Source of the DNA: Eggerthellaceae bacterium
GTDB lineage: Bacteria > Actinomycetota > Coriobacteriia > Coriobacteriales > Eggerthellaceae
Length of the DNA: 54,863 nt
NCBI GenBank assembly: GCA_022644775.1
Contig: JALCHN010000009.1
Span: forward strand, 1 to 54,863
Direction of reading: 5' to 3'
Of the stretch, positions 34,737 through 43,440 are shown piece by piece. A program made the position numbers and the translations under genes. The notes under the pieces are model-generated. The model made no database searches. It worked only from the letters and a program-made list of their open reading frames with translations, and was not told the DNA's origin. Numbering within the stretch: position 1 is the first letter of the stretch; every line of letters starts with the position of its first letter.

Positions 34737-35780
34737 CTAGGCCGCCTGTTCGACCGCTTCGGACTGCGCCGGATCGCCGGCGGGCACAAAGCCGCGCTTC
34801 TCATCGCGATGGGCGAACCAGCCGGCGAGCAGGGTGCCGGAAATCGAATGCCACACGCAGGACACGGCGGCGATCACCGCAGCCTGGGGCAGGGCCGCGA
34901 ACTGGGCCGTGCTCGTGGCGAGGTTGGTGGCGAGGCCGGCGTTCTGCATGCCCACCTCGATCGAAAGGGTGCGGCGCTTGGGCACGTTCATGTGGGTCGC
35001 GATCGCGGCCAGGTAGCCGAGCAGGTAGCCCACGCCGTTATGGATGAACACGGCCGCGAAGACCACGAGGCCCGAGGTGAAGAAGGTGGAGCCCTGCGAG
35101 GACGTCACGCCGCCCACGACGCAGGCCAGGCCCACGACGGCCACGCCCGGCATGCACGCCCGCACCTGCTCGTAGGCGGGGTTGCCGTCGAACTTGTAGT
35201 TGATCAAAAAGCCCAGGGCCACCGGCAGGATGACCGTCTCGATGATCGAGAGGAACATGGGAAGCGGGCTGATCTCGATGCTCGCCCCGCTCGCAAGAAA
35301 GGAGACGAGCAGCGGGGTCATGAAGGGCGCGAGCAGCGTGGAGACCGTGGTCATGCCCACCGAGAAGGCCACGTCGCCATGGCAGAGGTAGCTCATGATG
35401 TTGGACGACACGCCGCCCGGGCAGCAGCCCACCAGGATTAGGCCCAGGGCAAGGGCGTCGGGCAGGTTGAGCAGCTTGCAGACGAGGAAGGCCGAGAAGG
35501 GCATGATCCCGTACTGGGCCACGGCGCCGATGCAGATGTCGAGCGGGCGCTTCGCGAGCACTTCGAGGTCCTTCTTCGACAGGGTGAGGCCCATCGTGAA
35601 CATGATGGCGCCGATGATCAGCGACTGCCAGGAGAAGCCGTTGCCCAGAGGGTCGGTGAACAGGCGGATGTTGACCCAGTGCATGAGCGCGGGGAAAGCA
35701 AGCGTCGCGACCGCGATCGCGATCACGAACAGCGACGAATGCTTGGAGAGGAACGTGCTTGCGTGCTGCAGCGCTTCCAT
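34737..35780 (-). CDS. BASS-family (bile acid:sodium symporter-like) transporter
   Basis: Sodium-coupled membrane carrier of 347 residues, about ten helices. The BASS signature GCCPGGVSSNIMSYLCHGD lies near residues 129-147, and the second repeat half has SIEVGMQNAGLATNLA. The ATG at 35780 has AAAGGA upstream; the longer frame would start inside the riboswitch terminator. Members move bile acids, pantoate, pyruvate or other 2-keto acids. Control by a T-box riboswitch and a block shared with the ilv promoter point to an amino-acid-linked substrate such as a branched-chain keto acid or related anion. That is inference. Confidence 0.87.
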   Translation of the reverse strand: MEALQHASTFLSKHSSLFVIAIAVATLAFPALMHWVNIRLFTDPLGNGFSWQSLIIGAIMFTMGLTLSKKDLEVLAKRPLDICIGAVAQYGIMPFSAFLVCKLLNLPDALALGLILVGCCPGGVSSNIMSYLCHGDVAFSVGMTTVSTLLAPFMTPLLVSFLASGASIEISPLPMFLSIIETVILPVALGFLINYKFDGNPAYEQVRACMPGVAVVGLACVVGGVTSSQGSTFFTSGLVVFAAVFIHNGVGYLLGYLAAIATHMNVPKRRTLSIEVGMQNAGLATNLATSTAQFAALPQAAVIAAVSCVWHSISGTLLAGWFAHRDEKRGFVPAGDPAQSEAVEQAA

Positions 35781-35804
35781 GGTGGTCCTTTCTCGACGGA
35801 AGCA

Positions 35805-36090
35805 ATAAAAAATCCCTTGCAACCCGAATCGGTTGCAAGGGACGAAAGTTGCTTCCGCGGTACCACCCTTGTTCCGCCCTGTTGCCAGAGCGACGCTCCA
35901 CGCACCAACATGCGCTGTTCCCTAACGGGGAATCCCGTCGCACCCTACTGCATTCAGGCGCGCTTCTCAGAGAGGATAACGGTTGCGACCCTGTACGCGT
36001 CGGCTTTCACCAGACCCGACTCGCTGTGGCGCGGTTTCGCAATCGCCGTGTTCTCTTCAACGAATTTGCAACGGCTTGCGCCGTTGGTTG
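35805..36090 (-). promoter_or_regulatory. T-box riboswitch controlling the BASS transporter
   Basis: All main parts are visible on the minus strand. The leader starts CGTTGAAGAGAACACGG; stem I contains AGCGAGTCGGGTCTGGTG and AAAGCCGACGC. A stem III block holds CAGTAGGGTGCGACGGG and CCCGTTAG. The T-box AGGGTGGTACCGCGG is at 35855-35869. The terminator is TCCCTTGCAACC paired with GGTTGCAAGGGA, then six T (35805-35842). Uncharged tRNA would bind the specifier and the T-box bulge and stop the terminator forming. The specifier loop region reads CCGTTATCC, where GTT (Val) and ATC (Ile) are candidates; I could not fix which is read. Confidence 0.92.
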
Positions 36091-36092
36091 GG

Positions 36093-36120
36093 ATTATAGG
36101 AGCACCTCTTAGGCGAGCAA
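36093..36120 (-). promoter_or_regulatory. Promoter of the T-box/BASS transcript
   Basis: Minus strand TTGCTC, 16-base spacer, perfect TATAAT. Spacing is the same as at the ilv promoter. Confidence 0.75.
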
Positions 36121-36126
36121 GCACAT

Positions 36127-36156
36127 TCACAAAGCCTTCACTTTAGCCAGCGATAG
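36127..36156. promoter_or_regulatory. Shared 30-bp block upstream of the BASS promoter
   Basis: TCACAAAGC, three bases, CACTTTAG, three bases, GCGATAG; 25 of 30 positions identical to 34547-34576. It begins 6 bp upstream of the -35 box. The rest of the gap to pyrE (36157-36203) shows nothing further. Confidence 0.65.
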
Positions 36157-36203
36157 CGGGCGTGACGACGGGGCAGTTGATGCCGTCGCACCTCCACGGC
36201 CTC

Positions 36204-36884
36204 CTACTCCTTGGCCCCGTAAACCGCGTAGTAGGCGTCGATGGCCTTCTTCATGTCGTCGTCGATAACCACGCGGCCCTGGCATTCGCGGTTGTAGAGG
36301 TAGTCGGTGACTTCGGCCATGGTCACAATCGAAGCCGTGGGAAACCCGTAGCGATCGGAGACCTCGTCGATGGCGGCCTTCTTGCCGGAAGGACCCACTT
36401 CCATGCGGTTGAGCGAGACCATGAGACCCTGCACCTTGACGTCGGCGATCGAGCGCAGGAGCGGATACGTCTCATCGATCGACTTGCCGCTCGTGGTGAC
36501 GTCTTCGACCATCACGACTTTGGCGCCGTCGTAGAGCTCGGCGCCGAGCAGGCTGCCGCCCTCGCCGTGGTCCTTCTTCTCCTTGCGGTTGCTGCAGTAG
36601 CGCACCTCTTTGCCGTAGAGCTCGCTGTAGGCGATCGCCGTGACCACCGACAGGGGGATGCCCTTGTAGGCCGGGCCGAAGACGATGTCGAAATCGTCGC
36701 CGAAGTTCTGGTGGATGGCGCGGGCATAGTAGCGGCCCAGGCGATGGAGCTGCGAGCCGGTGACGTAGGCGCCGGCGTTCATGAAGAAAGGCGACTGGCG
36801 ACCGCTCTTCAGCGTAAACGAACCGAACTTGAGCACCTCGCTTTCGACCATGAACTCAATGAACTCTTGCTTGTAGTCTTCCAT
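36204..36884 (-). CDS. pyrE: Orotate phosphoribosyltransferase
   Basis: Joins orotate to PRPP to make OMP in pyrimidine synthesis; 226 residues. The PRPP-binding motif is VVMVEDVTTSGKSIDET, and the flexible-loop region with RYCSNRKEKKDHG carries the catalytic lysines. FGPAYKGIPLSV is the substrate block. It is the last of a minus-strand series from prfA through prmC, nucleoside phosphorylase and a hydrolase; a TATGAT at 36918-36923 (minus strand) may give it a promoter of its own. Confidence 0.93.
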   Translation of the reverse strand: MEDYKQEFIEFMVESEVLKFGSFTLKSGRQSPFFMNAGAYVTGSQLHRLGRYYARAIHQNFGDDFDIVFGPAYKGIPLSVVTAIAYSELYGKEVRYCSNRKEKKDHGEGGSLLGAELYDGAKVVMVEDVTTSGKSIDETYPLLRSIADVKVQGLMVSLNRMEVGPSGKKAAIDEVSDRYGFPTASIVTMAEVTDYLYNRECQGRVVIDDDMKKAIDAYYAVYGAKE

Positions 36885-36920
36885 GCCTGACCTTCCTCTG
36901 CGGGCGTGACGATGGCCCCA

Positions 36921-37730
36921 TCATACTACGGAAAGGGCGCTGCGCTGTTTGGCCGCGCTCACCTGGGCAGGGCACCCCGCGCGCTCGAGCATGGCCTGCA
37001 TGGCGCGGGCGGGCTTGCCGTAGGTGTTGTTGGTTTCGGAGATGTGCATGCACACGATGCGCTCGAGGCCCGGGTGCAGAAGCGATGCCGCCTCGGCGGA
37101 CCCCTGCTCGTTGGACAAGTGGCCGCCCTCCCCTTCGATCCGCCGCTTGAGCGCATAGGGATAGGGGCCCTCGCGCAGCATCGCGAGGTCGTGGTTGGTC
37201 TCGATCGCCAGAATGCGGGCCCCGCCTAGGGCCTCGTGGGCCGCGCCCGTGACGACGCCCGTGTCGGTCATGTAGCCCACGACGTCGCCTGCGAGCTCGA
37301 AGCGGAAGCCGAAGGATTCGACCGCGTCGTGGCTCGTGGGAAAGGCGTGCACCTGGATGCCCGCCACCGAAAGGGCGCATCCGGCGGAAAGGTCGCGCGC
37401 CTCGCAGAGATCGGCGATTTCGGCCAAGGGCTTGCTCGCGGCACGGACCTTGGGGCCCGCGTAGACGGACGGATGGGCGCCGAGCTTGGCGAGCCCGCGC
37501 ATCACGACGCCGAAGCCCTTGGTGTGGTCGGTGTGCTCGTGGGTAAGCAGGGCCCCCTCGATGCGGGCGGGGTCGAACCCGCAGGCGGCGCAACCTTCCA
37601 TGAACTGGCGCTTGCTGATGCCGCAGTCGACGAGCACGCCGGCGCCCGTGGCCCGGTTGACCACGATCGAGGCGTTGCCCTTCGACCCGCTGCCCAGCAC
37701 GATGAGCGCAAGCGCGCCCTCGCCGGCCAC
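36921..37730 (-). CDS. Metallo-beta-lactamase-fold hydrolase, YycJ/WalJ-like
   Basis: A 269-residue dimetal hydrolase. N-terminal VLGSGSKGNASIVV and the metal motif LTHEHTDHTKG (near 62-72), followed by a further histidine in FPTSHDAVESFGF and the aspartate of YMTDTG, match the WalJ/YycJ group, linked to DNA repair or cell-wall signalling. Not a beta-lactamase. Starts at GTG one base past the phosphorylase stop codon, so coupled; no strong ribosome binding site is seen, which fits re-initiation. The usual WalRK neighbours are absent. Confidence 0.83.
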   Translation of the reverse strand: MAGEGALALIVLGSGSKGNASIVVNRATGAGVLVDCGISKRQFMEGCAACGFDPARIEGALLTHEHTDHTKGFGVVMRGLAKLGAHPSVYAGPKVRAASKPLAEIADLCEARDLSAGCALSVAGIQVHAFPTSHDAVESFGFRFELAGDVVGYMTDTGVVTGAAHEALGGARILAIETNHDLAMLREGPYPYALKRRIEGEGGHLSNEQGSAEAASLLHPGLERIVCMHISETNNTYGKPARAMQAMLERAGCPAQVSAAKQRSALSVV

Positions 37731-37731
37731 C

Positions 37732-38583
37732 TTAGAGCGCCCCGACGATGCCGCGCACGAAGCTGGAGAAAGCGGCTTCGCGCGTTTTCGCCACGTCCAT
37801 GACCTCGGCCCCGGTGGGAGCCGCGCCGCCCGTGGCGCCCTGGGCTCCCACGCCTGCCGCCCTGTTGCTCACCAGCGAGATCCCCAGCACGCGCAGCCCG
37901 CTGTGGCGGGCGGCGATGACCTCTTCGACCACGCTCATGGCCACCGTGTCGGCGCCCCAGGAGCGGAACATCCGAATCTCGGCCGGCGTTTCGAAGCTCG
38001 GCCCCAAAAGCCCCAGGTAAACGCCTTCGTGGGCGGCGATGCCGCGCTCGGCCGCCACGCGCAGGGAAAGGGCGCGCAGGTCGGGGTCGTAGGCATCGGT
38101 CATCGAGAAGAAGCGCTCGGCCATGCGGGCTGCGTCGAGGCAGGCGATCGGGTTGCGCCCTGTGAAGTTGATGTGGTCGCGCATGACGCAGAAGTCACCC
38201 GGCTCATACGATTCGTTGATCGCCCCGGCCGCGTTGGTCGTGACGAGCGTGCCCACGCCCAGGCGCGCCATGACCCACACGGGGAAGGCGACCTGCTGGG
38301 CCGTGTAGCCTTCGTAGCCGTGCAGGCGGCCCTGCATGGCGAGCACGTCCTTCCCCTCGAGGCGGCCGAACACGAAACGGCCCACGTGGCCTTCGGCCGT
38401 GCTCACGCCCATGTGGGGCACGTGCGCGAAGGGCACGCAGACGGGATCTTCGAGCTCGTCTGCGAGCGGGTTCAGGCCGCTGCCCAGAATGAGGCCGATG
38501 GCGGGCGCGCGCCCTTCGAAGCGCTCGGCCAGAAAGGCCGCCGCCTCTTCGACGGCTGCAGAAAGTTCGTTCGGCTCGGTCAT
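37732..38583 (-). CDS. Purine nucleoside phosphorylase
   Basis: Splits purine nucleosides with phosphate into base and ribose-1-phosphate. The 283-residue protein is of the trimeric PNP I type: LILGSGLNPLADEL (phosphate loop), MQGRLHGYEGY, TTNAAGAIN, GPSFETPAEIRMFRSWGAD and the base-binding asparagine in LVSNRAAG. A glycine/alanine-rich insert (about 247-260) near the C-terminus is not part of the usual fold. Lies 3 bp after prmC, same operon. Confidence 0.9.
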   Translation of the reverse strand: MTEPNELSAAVEEAAAFLAERFEGRAPAIGLILGSGLNPLADELEDPVCVPFAHVPHMGVSTAEGHVGRFVFGRLEGKDVLAMQGRLHGYEGYTAQQVAFPVWVMARLGVGTLVTTNAAGAINESYEPGDFCVMRDHINFTGRNPIACLDAARMAERFFSMTDAYDPDLRALSLRVAAERGIAAHEGVYLGLLGPSFETPAEIRMFRSWGADTVAMSVVEEVIAARHSGLRVLGISLVSNRAAGVGAQGATGGAAPTGAEVMDVAKTREAAFSSFVRGIVGAL

Positions 38584-38586
38584 GGG

Positions 38587-39684
38587 TTACTCCCCCGTTT
38601 CGGAACTGGTCTGGTCATCGGAAGCCGCCGGCATGCGGGCGACGAGGACGCGCGGGCGCCCCGCCAAATCGCGCGCGATGCGCACCGCCTCGAAGCCGGC
38701 GGCGCGCGCCAGGCGGGCCGCTTCGTCCAGGCAGGTCTCGTGCAGCTCGACCGCGAGCACGCCTTCGGGAGCGAGCACCTCTTCGGCCTGGTCGAGCAGG
38801 CGACGGTAGAGGTCGAGCCCATCGGCGCCCCCGTCAAGGGCCAGGCGCGGCTCGTGGGCGCGCACCTCGGCGGGAAGGCCGTCGACCACGGCGGTGGGCA
38901 CGTAGGGCGGGTTCGAGATCACGAGCTGGGCGGCGCCCCGCCAGGGCGCGCCCACACCGTCGAGCAGGTCGCCTTCGACCACGCTCACGCGGTCGGCGAC
39001 GCCGGTCTTTTCGGCGTTGTGCCGGGCCAGGTCGACCGCTTCCGCGCTGATGTCGGTGGCGCAGACGCGGGCGCCGGGCACTTCGCGGGCAAGCGAGCAG
39101 GCGATGCAGCCGGTGCCCGTGCAGGCGTCGACGGCCAAGAAGGCGGGAGCGTCGCCGGCGGCGCCGGCTTCGTCCTCCCCCGGCGCTACCCCTTCAGGCG
39201 AAGCGACGGCTGATGGGCCTTCGGCGCCTTCCGCGCCCGCTTTCTGCGCCTCGTCGGCCCCTGCCCCGCCGAAGGCGCCCGGACCGTCGGCAGCGTCGGC
39301 ATCCGCAGCGGCCGCTTCCGCCGCCTGCCGCGCACGCTCGACGACGCGCACCTCGGCCAAGGCCTCGCTCACGAGCACTTCGGTTTCGGGACGCGGGATG
39401 AGCACGCCCGGACGCACGTCGACCGTGATGAAGCGGAAGTCGGTGGTTCCCGTGATGTACTGAAGGGGCTCGCCGGCGGCGCGGCGCTTGGTGTAGGCGC
39501 GCAGGACGTCGCGCTCCTCAAGCGTGAGCGGACGGGCCAGGTCGGCGTAGAGCTGGATGCGCGACACGCCGAGCGCGTCGGACACGAGCCATTGCGCCGA
39601 CAGGCGCGGGTTCTCGTCGCCGTGCTCCCCTAAAAACCCCTCCATCCAGGAAAGGATGCGGCCCACGGTCCAGGTTTCGGCCAC
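38587..39684 (-). CDS. prmC: Release factor glutamine methyltransferase with internal insert
   Basis: Methylates the GGQ glutamine of release factors RF1 and RF2 using SAM. GTG start at 39684 with AAGGAGG seven bases upstream; the ATG at 39705 would place that site inside the gene. About 365 residues, longer than the usual 280-290. The N-terminal helical domain ends in VLIPRPETEVLVSEAL, the SAM motif is AVDACTGTGCIACSLA, and the active site is VISNPPYVP. Between the first two blocks lies an insert of about 60 residues made mostly of Ala, Gly, Glu and Asp. It follows its substrate gene prfA, as in many bacteria. Confidence 0.92.
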   Translation of the reverse strand: MAETWTVGRILSWMEGFLGEHGDENPRLSAQWLVSDALGVSRIQLYADLARPLTLEERDVLRAYTKRRAAGEPLQYITGTTDFRFITVDVRPGVLIPRPETEVLVSEALAEVRVVERARQAAEAAAADADAADGPGAFGGAGADEAQKAGAEGAEGPSAVASPEGVAPGEDEAGAAGDAPAFLAVDACTGTGCIACSLAREVPGARVCATDISAEAVDLARHNAEKTGVADRVSVVEGDLLDGVGAPWRGAAQLVISNPPYVPTAVVDGLPAEVRAHEPRLALDGGADGLDLYRRLLDQAEEVLAPEGVLAVELHETCLDEAARLARAAGFEAVRIARDLAGRPRVLVARMPAASDDQTSSETGE

Positions 39685-39706
39685 GATTGTGCCTCCTTCA
39701 TGCAAA

Positions 39707-39737
39707 CGGCCGCCGTGCGCGAAGGCACGACGGCCGC
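39707..39737 (-). promoter_or_regulatory. Hairpin between prfA and prmC
   Basis: CGGCCGTCGTGC-type stem with GCACGGCGGCCG, followed on the minus strand by TTTG. Possibly a partial terminator or processing site within the operon. Confidence 0.5.
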
Positions 39738-39762
39738 GATCGATTCCTGCGAACGGGCGGGC

Positions 39763-40827
39763 CTAGACGACCTGCTCGAGCTTCTTGGCGCGCTCGGCGG
39801 CCTGCAGGGCCGTGATGACCTCTTCGAGCCCCGAACCCAGAAGCACGCTGCTGTAGGTGCTGTTGAAGCCGATGCGATGATCGGTCACGCGGTCCTGCGG
39901 CGCGTTGTAGGTGCGGATCTTCTCCGATCGATCGCCCGTGCCGATCTGTGCGCGGCGCTCGGCGCCTTCGGCCGCCTGCTGTTCGGCGAGCATCTTGTCG
40001 TAGAGGCGGGCGCGCAGAACGGCCATGGCCGCGATCTTGTTCTGCAGCTGGCTCTTCTGGTCCTGGGACTGCACCACCAGACCCGACGGCAGGTGGGTGA
40101 TGCGCACGGCCGAGTCGGTCGTGTTGACGCACTGGCCGCCCGGGCCGCCGGCACGGTAGACGTCGATGCGCAGGTCTTCGGGCTTGATGTCGACTTCCAC
40201 TTCGTCGGCTTCGGGGAGAACGGCCACCGTCGCCGTGGAGGTGTGGATGCGGCCCTGGCTTTCGGTCTTGGGCACGCGCTGCACGCGGTGCACGCCCGAT
40301 TCGAACTTCATTTCCGAATAGACCTTGTCGCCTTTGACCTTGAACTGGATTTCCTTGTAGCCGCCCATTTCGGAAGGCGAGGCGTCGAGGGTTTCGATCT
40401 TCCAACCGCGCGACTCGGCGAAGCGAACGTACATCTTGTAGAGGTCGCCGGCGAAGATGGCGGCCTCGTCGCCGCCCGCGCCGGCGCGGATCTCGACGAT
40501 GATGTCCTTGTCGTCGGCCGGGTCGGCCGGGATGAGCATGTACTTGATGTCCTCTTCGAGCGGCGGCAGCTCGCCTTCGATGCGGGAGATCTCTTCCTGG
40601 GCGAACTCCTTCATTTCAGGGTCGGCGAGCATCTCCTTGGCCTCGTCGAGGTCGTCGAGATCCTGCACGTACTGCTTGGCCGCAGCGGCCAGCGGGCCCT
40701 GGTGGGAATATTCTTTGGTGAGGCGGGCGTATTCCTGCTGGTCGGAAATGACCGCAGGGTCGCTCATCTTCTGCTGGAGCTCGTCGTAGGCGACGACGAT
40801 CTTCTCCATCTTCTCTCGTTCGAGCAT
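39763..40827 (-). CDS. prfA: Peptide chain release factor 1
   Basis: Reads UAA and UAG and releases the finished peptide. 354 residues, normal length. The catalytic GGQ is in [37 protein letters not shown] is the RF1 form of the neighbouring block (RF2 has HRLVRISPF), so this is RF1. The ATG at 40827 has GAGGATGG upstream. It begins 79 bp after trxB, across the hairpin GGGGCGC/GCGCCCC (40866-40884). The following prmC modifies its GGQ. Confidence 0.96.
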   Translation of the reverse strand: MLEREKMEKIVVAYDELQQKMSDPAVISDQQEYARLTKEYSHQGPLAAAAKQYVQDLDDLDEAKEMLADPEMKEFAQEEISRIEGELPPLEEDIKYMLIPADPADDKDIIVEIRAGAGGDEAAIFAGDLYKMYVRFAESRGWKIETLDASPSEMGGYKEIQFKVKGDKVYSEMKFESGVHRVQRVPKTESQGRIHTSTATVAVLPEADEVEVDIKPEDLRIDVYRAGGPGGQCVNTTDSAVRITHLPSGLVVQSQDQKSQLQNKIAAMAVLRARLYDKMLAEQQAAEGAERRAQIGTGDRSEKIRTYNAPQDRVTDHRIGFNSTYSSVLLGSGLEEVITALQAAERAKKLEQVV

Positions 40828-40906
40828 GATCCATCCTCGTGATACATAGCAAACTGGCAATGGATGGGGCGCACGCAGCGCCCCGATGGTGAACCTTGTC
40901 AGTCTA

Positions 40907-41848
40907 TCACGAAGCGAGCCATTCGGCGGCCGCCTCCGCAGCATTCGCACCGTCGCCCACCGCGGTGGCCACCTGGCGCAGGCGCTTGGCGCGCACGTCG
41001 CCAGCGGCGAACACGCCCGCGACCCCCGTGGCCCCCGATTCGTCGGCGCGCACGCAGCCCGCCTCGTCGAGGGGCAGCTGGCCGGCGAAGACGTCGGTGT
41101 TGGGCACCTTGCCCACGGCGACGAAGACCGCGGACGCGGGAATCTCTTCGGTCTCGCCGGTCTGCACGTCCTCGATCACGACGCCCGACACGGCACCTCC
41201 TTCGCCTTCGATCGTGCGCACCGTCTTGTTCATGTGGAAGACGACGTTATCGATGTCGGCGATGCGGCGCTGTTCGGCCGCCGTGGCGCGCAGGCGGTCG
41301 CGGCGGTGCACGAGGTGCACGGCCTCGCAGATGCGCGACAGGTAGATTGCGTCGGCCGCGGCGGTGTTGCCCCCGCCCACGACCACGACGGTCTTGCCGC
41401 GGAAGAAGTTGCCGTCGCAGGTGGCGCAGTAGGACACGCCGCGACCGGCAAGCTCCGCCTCGCCGGGGACGTCGAGCTTGCGGCTATGGCTGCCGGTGGC
41501 CACGATCACCGCGCGGGCCCACAACGTGCGCGCGGCGGTGTCGAGCCGCTTGGGCGCACAGGCGAGGTCGCAGGATACCAGGCCCTCGTTGACGAATTCC
41601 ACGCCGAAGCGCGTGCACTGCTCCTGCATCTGCATCGTGAGGTCGAACCCCGAAACGCCTTCGGGGAAACCGGGATAGTTGTCGATGCGACCGGTTTCGC
41701 CCATCTGGCCGCCCGGCATGAGCGCTTCGAGCACGACGACCGAAAGGCCGGCGCGGGCGGCGTAGAGGGCTGCCGTGAGGCCGGCCGGACCGGCGCCCAC
41801 GACGGCCACGTCGTAGGTTGTACGAGCTTCCTGCTCCATGGGAATCAC
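40907..41848 (-). CDS. trxB: Thioredoxin reductase
   Basis: NADPH-dependent flavoprotein of 313 residues that reduces thioredoxin. FAD motif [17 protein letters not shown] at residues 17-33, the redox centre CATC in [12 protein letters not shown], the NADPH motif [13 protein letters not shown] and the C-terminal [21 protein letters not shown] are all intact. It follows trxA, across a terminator in the 85-bp gap, and precedes prfA. Confidence 0.96.
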   Translation of the reverse strand: MIPMEQEARTTYDVAVVGAGPAGLTAALYAARAGLSVVVLEALMPGGQMGETGRIDNYPGFPEGVSGFDLTMQMQEQCTRFGVEFVNEGLVSCDLACAPKRLDTAARTLWARAVIVATGSHSRKLDVPGEAELAGRGVSYCATCDGNFFRGKTVVVVGGGNTAAADAIYLSRICEAVHLVHRRDRLRATAAEQRRIADIDNVVFHMNKTVRTIEGEGGAVSGVVIEDVQTGETEEIPASAVFVAVGKVPNTDVFAGQLPLDEAGCVRADESGATGVAGVFAAGDVRAKRLRQVATAVGDGANAAEAAAEWLAS

Positions 41849-41875
41849 CCTTTCTTGCCGCCGCTGCAGGCGGCT

Positions 41876-41908
41876 ATAAAAATGCGCCCACGGAAAAGCG
41901 CGGGCGCA
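41876..41908 (-). terminator. Terminator between trxA and trxB
   Basis: TGCGCCC pairs with GGGCGCA; TTTTTATAG follows on the minus strand. Likely partial, so trxA is made in excess over trxB. Confidence 0.78.
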
Positions 41909-41933
41909 GAACGTATCGTCGTGAGGCGGGCGG

Positions 41934-42242
41934 TTAGTCGAACAGGGCCATGACGGCGGGCTTGGGCTGGGCGCCGACGGCCTGGTTCTTCACCTCGCCC
42001 TTGTCGAAGACGATCAGCGTCGGGATGCTCATGACGCCGTAGCGCTGGGCGATTTCGGGCGCCTGGTCGACGTCGATCTTGTAAACGTCGGCGGTGCCTT
42101 TGACCTCGGTGGCGATCTGGTCGATCGTGGGGGCCATCATCTTGCAGGGGCCGCACCAGGTGGCGAAGAAATCGACCAGCACGGGCTTGTCGGCCTTGAG
42201 GACTTTCTCGTCGAATTCGGCGGCGGTGATCTGAGTAGCCAT
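41934..42242 (-). CDS. trxA: Thioredoxin
   Basis: Small thiol-disulfide carrier of 102 residues. Active site FFATWCGPCKMMAP and the cis-proline block MSIPTLIVF are canonical. The ATG at 42242 has GGAAGGTG upstream; the longer reading to 42338 crosses the promoter and is rejected. Reduced by the TrxB encoded just downstream. Confidence 0.97.
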   Translation of the reverse strand: MATQITAAEFDEKVLKADKPVLVDFFATWCGPCKMMAPTIDQIATEVKGTADVYKIDVDQAPEIAQRYGVMSIPTLIVFDKGEVKNQAVGAQPKPAVMALFD

Positions 42243-42296
42243 GTTGCACCTTCCTTTTCCCATGCGCCTTGGCATGGACTCGTTTCGTTTAATGAC

Positions 42297-42324
42297 ACTA
42301 TAGCGACAACAGTTCTCTGTGCAA
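42297..42324 (-). promoter_or_regulatory. Promoter of trxA
   Basis: Minus strand TTGCAC, 16-base spacer, TATAGT. Upstream of it, 42325-42526 holds the divergent leader of the patatin-like gene, with TATACT near 42494 as a -10 candidate; nothing else is seen there. Confidence 0.7.
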
Positions 42325-42526
42325 GGCGCGATCGGCACCGCGTCACCAAACGGTTATATTGGTTGTGTGCAATTGATTTGCACCGTCCGGAATCACCGGG
42401 GAACGCCGCGCGGGCCACCCGCGGCCCCGCACCCGCGCGCCGCGGGCGCCCACGCTCCCCAAAACATCCGCAAACGCAGGCGCCCCGCTCACGTATACTG
42501 GTCGGGATACCCAAGGAGAAACGCAC

Positions 42527-43438
42527 ATGACAGCTACCCACACCCACACGCCTGCGCGCGCCGCCTGGCGCGACGCCGATACACTTCCCGTAAGCCTCGT
42601 CTTGGAAGGCGGGGGCATGCGCGGCCTCTTCACGGCCGGCGTCTGCGACTTCCTGCTCGAGCACGGCGTCTGCGCCGAACAGGTGATCGGCACCTCTGCC
42701 GGCGCCCTCAACGGCTTCAACTACGTCTCCGGCGCCATCGGACGCACCGCCTATCTCAACGTGAAGTACTGCACCGACTGGCACTACCTTTCCATGCGCA
42801 ACTTCGCCGTCACCGGCGACGCCTTCAACTCCCAGATGCTCTTCCACGATATCCCCGAGCGGCTCGACCCATTCGACTTCGCCGATTTCGAAGAGTCCCC
42901 CATGACGCTCACGACCGTGGCGAGCGACCTCGAGCGCGGCGACGCCGACTACCACGAGCACCACGGCCGCTTCGACGACCGCGCGATCGCCTACGTGAGC
43001 GCGAGCGCCTCGATGCCGTTCGTAAGCCACATCGTTTCGGTCGATGGCAAGATGCTGCTCGACGGCGGCACCTGCGATTCGGTGCCCTACCTCTACCACC
43101 GCTTCAAGGCCGTCGAGCCCAAGCAGATCGTCGTGCTCACGCGCGATCCCGCCTACCGCAAGAAGAAGCTCAAGCTCTCCGCCCTCGCCCAGCGCCTCTA
43201 CGGCGACTACCCCCTCTACATCGACCGGCTCGAGAACCGCCACTTCGAATACAACCTCTGCTATCGCAGGCTCCACGAACTCGACGCGGCCGGCAAGCTC
43301 TTCCTGATCGAGCCCGCCGTCCCCGTTACCGTCCAGGCGATGGAGCACGACCCCGACGCCCTGCTCGACCTCTACGGGCAAGGCTACGGGGCCGCCCTGT
43401 CCCGCTGGGAAGACCTGCAACGATATCTGGAGCTCTAG
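42527..43438 (+). CDS. Patatin-like phospholipase, RssA/YjjU-like
   Basis: Serine-aspartate lipid acyl hydrolase of 303 residues. The oxyanion glycine run is LEGGGMRGLFTAG (about 26-38), the nucleophile is the serine of VIGTSAGALNGF, and the dyad aspartate is in LLDGGTCDSVPY. AAGGAG precedes the ATG. No signal peptide or membrane helix, so it acts from the cytosol. It is followed after two bases by an amidotransferase-like gene, so both are probably co-expressed. Natural lipid unknown. Confidence 0.88.
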   Translation: MTATHTHTPARAAWRDADTLPVSLVLEGGGMRGLFTAGVCDFLLEHGVCAEQVIGTSAGALNGFNYVSGAIGRTAYLNVKYCTDWHYLSMRNFAVTGDAFNSQMLFHDIPERLDPFDFADFEESPMTLTTVASDLERGDADYHEHHGRFDDRAIAYVSASASMPFVSHIVSVDGKMLLDGGTCDSVPYLYHRFKAVEPKQIVVLTRDPAYRKKKLKLSALAQRLYGDYPLYIDRLENRHFEYNLCYRRLHELDAAGKLFLIEPAVPVTVQAMEHDPDALLDLYGQGYGAALSRWEDLQRYLEL

Positions 43439-43440
43439 TC

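Noticed and set aside
39763-40827. Release factor 2 instead of release factor 1
   Set aside because: The block before the GGQ domain reads [19 protein letters not shown], the RF1 form, and there is no in-frame UGA frameshift site typical of prfB.
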